The translations under genes and the position numbers were made by a program. The notes under the pieces are model-generated. The model ran no database searches and was not told the origin of the DNA. It was given only the letters and a program-made list of their open reading frames with translations. 64,000 nucleotides of DNA from Rhypophila decipiens (Eukaryota; Ascomycota; Sordariomycetes; Sordariales; Naviculisporaceae), in NCBI GenBank assembly GCA_033297075.1, contig MU858088.1, positions 124,001-188,000 of the forward strand, given 5' to 3'. Each line of letters starts with the position of its first letter. The stretch's first letter is position 1. Shown here piece by piece: positions 59,588-64,000 of this stretch.

Positions 59588-62086
59588 TCAGTGCGAGACT
59601 CTCGGGTCTCACTCCTCCCAATATATCCTATTCGTTTTACCATCTCGTTGATCGTCGGATTCGGCATGTTTCTTCCTCAATCTGAAGAAATCGGTTGATA
59701 GAATTGGCCTCAGGGCGGTTAAGATGTGGCAAACTGTTTCGTGCCATACGTATCTCTGCTACTACACGTACGAGGTGTTACCAGACTTGTTTTGCCGCAT
59801 GGTTTGGCGTCTTCGTCTTTCCCTCGTCTCTATGCTTCACCTTTTTTCCCTCGCGGGTCCCAACAATTACGACTTGGTATCCATGGTTATGAACTGGCGC
59901 CGTATCAGCAGAGCGAGATGGTGGTCCGGTCTGGACAAACGGATGGGTGGGCGGTTACTTTTGCGTTTCATGGGTTAGGGCTGGTGTAGATATTTTTGCA
60001 TACAGATGGATGCAACCGAGCGAGCCTGACTGGGCTTTGGGAGGACTCGTACATTTCTGCCTCTGTTGTTCTTTTGCTGCATCATATCTGGTTTCTTTTC
60101 TTTCCCTGATCAAGACGGACCACAAGCGTCTAGGTGCAATGTCTCTTCGGCTACGCTCCCTACCTTTGGTCTGGCTGGTCTGAAGGTCTTTGCAGAGCAT
60201 ACGTGTCTTTCATTAGTAGTGGTAGGGAATAGATACCAAGCGTTGACAAGTTTCTTTTGGCACATTGTCTGTGATTGTGAGATATGACATGTAACAAGCC
60301 CTGTCATTGACCTAGGTCAGATCCAAGCCAGATATCCAATTGTCCGACGAGGTAAGCGGCCAGTGGGATGATGCAGCACATGGTCTTGGCGGCATGAACT
60401 GTTGGCCCAGCAGGGGGCATGACGACAGGACGAGCATTTCTCCGAAAGGAAATTTGATGCGGCCAGTTGGTTACCGGGCATCACTCACTGTCCGCTCATG
60501 ACCTATGCCAGCTGAAATGTGCGCAGCTGCGGTTAGGGATGAAGAAAGTCTATTCGATACGAATCTGTGGCAGGATATCAAGTTCCAAAATTGGTGATTA
60601 AAAATGCCATCACCAACAGCGCGTGAATGGCATCACTGACGCGTCTGAGCCACGAGCACGGAAAAGGGTTAAAGTGGTCTTGCTGAAAAGGAGAACTCGC
60701 GTGTTGCTTGGTCGACAGGGGAATAAATTGAGCTCTCGTGTCTCCCACTGGCAGATGGAGATACCCGCACCCAATCATCTTGGGCTCACCCCACTCTAAG
60801 TGCAACCACTCGGCCCCTGACCCTGTCAGCGGCCCCTGGCGCGGCCTTGGCGCCCTTTTTCACGTTTTGTGGAGGGGCCGAGGGGGAGGGGAAAAGGGTG
60901 TTGACAGCTGGCTGGTAGGTGGAAAAGTAGGTTTTTTGTTGATTACAGGCAGGCCAGGCCAACAGGGCAACCACCAAGCAGACAGCGGAACAGAAATCCC
61001 ATCGAGCCATCAAGCAACGCACATGCAAGTCTTTAATTTTTTCAAGGTGTCACTGTCGGCCCCCTTCAAGTTCTTGATACACAACCCACCCCACACTTTG
61101 GTCTCGACGAAACACAACGAGGTGGGAAGGGAACACCAGAGAAGTGCATTGGAAGTATTTCCTGGGTTCCATCCTTTTGTTACGTGCATAATCGACCTCT
61201 CATGGCCTTTGTTGTCTTTGCTGCCCCAGAGTCTTGATAGGGGAGAGGGGCCGCTTCAATTCGATTGTCGAACCTCTCCACACTCTCAACGGAGTCGGGT
61301 GACAGCTTCAAAGCTGTTGGACCGGGGATCCAAGGCCGTTCTGGCGGGGATATCAAGTCTAGGGAGGAACCTTGGTAGGTAACCGCACTACCGCAACTTC
61401 GCGGGCAATATCAAGCCGTTTTATTACATCCGAGTCTGTCTTGACTGCACGCTATACTAAACAGGCAGCTCCTCGTCTTTCTCTCTTTTTTTTGTTTGGG
61501 ATGCAAAAAAGGTTCTGAGACCCTGTTGTGCTAACATATCGTCTGTCTTTTTTTTTTGTTCGTGCCAGTCACGAATCATAGTCGAGCTATACGCAGAGCA
61601 TTCCGAGGCCCAACTTGTAGCCAGTCTCCCTCTCTCCTCCCTCACTCCTGCCCTCCCAACTTTTGTCGTCCCAACGTCCAAAACGCCCCAACCGCGAAGC
61701 CAACCGACCTGCGATCTCGTTCCTTCCCTACGTCTCTCCTATCCCCATACTAGTACGCCGTCCGAACTGCCCCCTTCCTGGGTCCAATCTCGACAAACCC
61801 ACTCGTTCCCAGACCGACCAGCTTGCGCATTGTGGAAGGTGAGGGTCCAGGAGCAGCTGCCTTCGACCTCCTTCCGTCCTCTGTCTCGAGTTGGTTTTCT
61901 TGGCCACACAAAAGTTCAGAATTCACCCTCGACACTGGCAGCTTCGACCTGTTCGATCGTTTTCTCCACCCGGCTTCGTCGAGTTTCGTGTTTCCCTGCT
62001 TAGGCTTCTCCTACACAAAATACCAAGTCCTCTTTTGTTGAACGGCAGCTGGTTGGCCGGCAAGGCTTTCCTCGATCGAATACAAA
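59588..62086. other. Intergenic; kinase promoter and long leader
   Basis: 3' flank of the UBX gene followed by about two kilobases without a gene. 61440-62086 is strongly CT-rich with poly-T runs (61488, 61549), typical of a transcribed leader upstream of the kinase ATG. Longer open frames at 60.7-61.4 kb lack any domain or codon signal. Confidence 0.5.
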
Positions 62087-64000
62087 ATGGGGGCCGGCAA
62101 CGATGAGCACGAGGGTGCCATTGACCCAGAGGTTCTCTACACCAAAGAGTACTGCATTGGTTCGTGCCCAGACGAACCCTCTGACGAGCTTGAATTGCTC
62201 AATTAAACTGTGCTAACACCCTGTAGGCGGTGGCAGTTTTGGCAAGGTTTACAAGGCGTAAGTTTCCCAGATTCTTCTCTCTCTGCTCTGGCTTGATGCT
62301 TGACCTGCCCCTCCTGAGCCCTCAGTTCTCATAGCTAACCACTGGCACCACTCTAGTGTCGACAAACGCACTGGTGAAGCAGTCGCTATCAAGATCATCG
62401 ACATCGAGAGTGCTGAAGACGAAGTCGAGGACATCATCCAAGAGATTGCCATCCTCTCTGAGCTTCAGTCACCCTTCGTCACGCAGTACTATGGATCGTT
62501 TGCCAAGGGTTCTGAGCTCTGGATTGTCATGGAGTTCTGCTCGGGTGGCAGCTGTGCTGATCTGATGAAACCCGGCATCATTGGCGAAGATTACATTGCT
62601 ATCATCATTCGTGAGCTGCTATTGGGCCTGGACTACCTGCACAGCGACAAGAAGCTTCATCGTGATGTCAAAGGTAAGCCGATCATTGCACATGACTGAG
62701 ACCTCAGCTTCCAAAAGCTTTGATTGACTTTTGCTGACATGGACTTGCAAGCTGCAAATGTTTTGCTTTCGGCTAATGGCCAGGTGAAACTGGCCGACTT
62801 CGGCGTCAGCGGTCAACTCTCGGCTACCATGACCAAGAAGAACACGTTTGTCGGCACACCGTTCTGGATGGCTCCCGAAGTCATCAGACAGAGTGGCTAT
62901 GACCACAAGGCCGATATTTGGTCCCTGGGCATTACCGCGCTCGAGCTGGCCAATGGCGAGCCACCCTATGCCGACATTCACCCCATGAAGGTTCTCTTTC
63001 TCATCCCCAAGAATCCGCCACCCAGACTCGAAGGTAACTTTACCAAGGCCTTCAAGGATTTTATTGAGCATTGCTTGCAGCGCGACCCCAAGGAGCGGTG
63101 GTCTGCAAAGCAACTTCTCCAACACACCTTCATTCGGAAGGCCAAGAAGACCTCTTATCTGACCGAACTCATCGAACGTTACAACCGATGGCGTGCCACC
63201 AACAAGCCCGAGGACGATGAGAACCAGGAATACGAGGAGCCGGCCTATGCCGAGCAGCAACGTGAGCCTGTCAATGAGGACATGTGGGATTTTGGTACAG
63301 TTCGACTGGTCGGGGAGCGAGGGGCCGTGGTCCATCGCCCCGGCTTTCTCAATCCTCTTGACGAATCTGACGCAAATTCCCGTTCTTCAAGGACTAACGT
63401 GAACGCGGCAGGCAACTATGATAACTACAACAGACGCAATAACCCCAGCCCCACCAAGCAGCTTGTCGACGATGCCAAGGACACTCTGAAGGCTTCTGGT
63501 GTTGGTCCCGCCCCTCGACAGCAGTCCCCGCAGCGGAAGCCCGTGGCCAGCCAGGCTCCGTCGGCCGGGATGCAATCCAAGCAGCCCCAGATTTATCGCT
63601 CCATTTCCAAGCCCATGCCGCCCTCTCCGGATCAAAGTTCGCAGGATTACGACGCGGTTCTCCAGCAACAGATTCAGCGTGAGATGGGTGCCATGAACCT
63701 CGGCAAGGCCATCCAGACAGGTTCTCAGGCATCGACACAGGACCAGTTGAGGATGTTCCCGCAGCCAGTCCAGCAGACTCCGCCAAGGGAGCAGAGAAAC
63801 TTTCAGGTACGTGCTCAGCTGGCAACGACTGTGAAGCAATATAGTTCCGAAGCTAATTTAGATGCAGTTGCCCGAGATCCCGCCCTACAGAGGTGGTAAA
63901 CAGCAGCAGGATAAGGTCATAGTTCCGCCGCTGCAGAGTAAAAGTGAGCAGCCTCCCCAGGCTCCCCCTCACAGAACTGCAGTTGGTAGCCAGAGTATTA
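62087..64000 (+). CDS. GCKIII-type Ste20 protein kinase, incomplete at the window edge
   Basis: Five exons seen: 62087-62159, 62227-62257, 62357-62673, 62752-63806 and 63868 to the edge; all introns (61-99 bp) are GT-AG. About 536 residues are visible, without a stop. The kinase domain is N-terminal: GGGSFGKVYKA loop (25-35), VAIK Lys47, HRDVKAAN with catalytic Asp138, DFG 156-158, and VGTPFWMAPEV, the Ste20 activation-loop signature with the phospho-acceptor Thr in KKNTFVGT. A long Gln/Pro/Ser-rich, low-complexity tail follows (KQLVDDAKDTLKASG, QSPQRKP). N-terminal placement of the kinase and the sequence VKLADFGVSGQL indicate the germinal-centre-kinase III group (Sps1, Nak1/Kic1-related, SmKIN3/MST-1), which acts with Mo25 and STRIPAK or the septation network in polarity and septum formation. 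Exact orthology is inference. Confidence 0.93.

Noticed and set aside
60738..61382. 215-codon open frame on the plus strand
   Set aside because: No recognisable domain, no signal or membrane pattern, and it lies in the upstream region of the kinase; probably chance.

Overview
The window is nuclear DNA of a filamentous ascomycete, most likely a Sordariomycete. Reasons: monocistronic genes on both strands, short (40-100 bp) GT-AG introns with CTAAC/CTGAC-type branch points, CT-rich leaders, TTAGGG-type telomere motif, and fungal families throughout (GH3 beta-xylosidase, tyrosinase, sugar porter, PIR-type wall protein, Ecm29, GCKIII kinase). Species assignment is inference only.

Layout. 1-12.6 kb: edge-truncated small membrane protein (-), homocysteine S-methyltransferase (+), a 647-residue cysteine-free secreted protein (+), a short-chain dehydrogenase with an apparently damaged splice acceptor (-), and a sugar porter (-). 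12.6-19.9 kb: gene-poor, with a (CCCTAA)3 interstitial telomere motif and a broken cytochrome P450. 19.9-34.5 kb: an unrecognised 279-residue protein (+), a hairpin-forming repeat island, a secreted GH3 beta-xylosidase (-), tyrosinase (-), a small cysteine-containing secreted protein (+), a possible two-exon mini membrane protein (+) and a four-pass membrane protein (-). 34.5-39.5 kb: gene graveyard with a decayed PIR-type cell-wall protein (duplicated module), a second P450 relic and a 13-bp minisatellite. 39.5-41 kb: three-RRM Nam8/Csx1-type RNA-binding protein (-). 41-51 kb: long stretch without a gene I can support. 51-64 kb: conserved housekeeping block, all on +, namely proteasome adaptor Ecm29, a UBA-UAS-UIM-UBX Cdc48 cofactor, and a GCKIII Ste20-type kinase running off the right edge.

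How genes relate. No operon or obvious biosynthetic cluster is present. Ecm29 and the UBX protein both serve ubiquitin-proteasome/Cdc48 function but as separate transcription units. The beta-xylosidase (with an Xlr1/XYR1-type GGCTAA motif upstream) and the sugar porter fit plant-biomass use; tyrosinase and the small secreted protein face each other across 1.3 kb. The right 13 kb is conserved core, while 12.6-19.9 kb and 34.5-51 kb look like accessory or eroding sequence. I did not find a clear new multi-gene system. The strongest oddities are the SDR splice acceptor, the inverted-repeat/minisatellite island at 21.8-22.2 kb, and the two P450 relics that share flanking repeat motifs.
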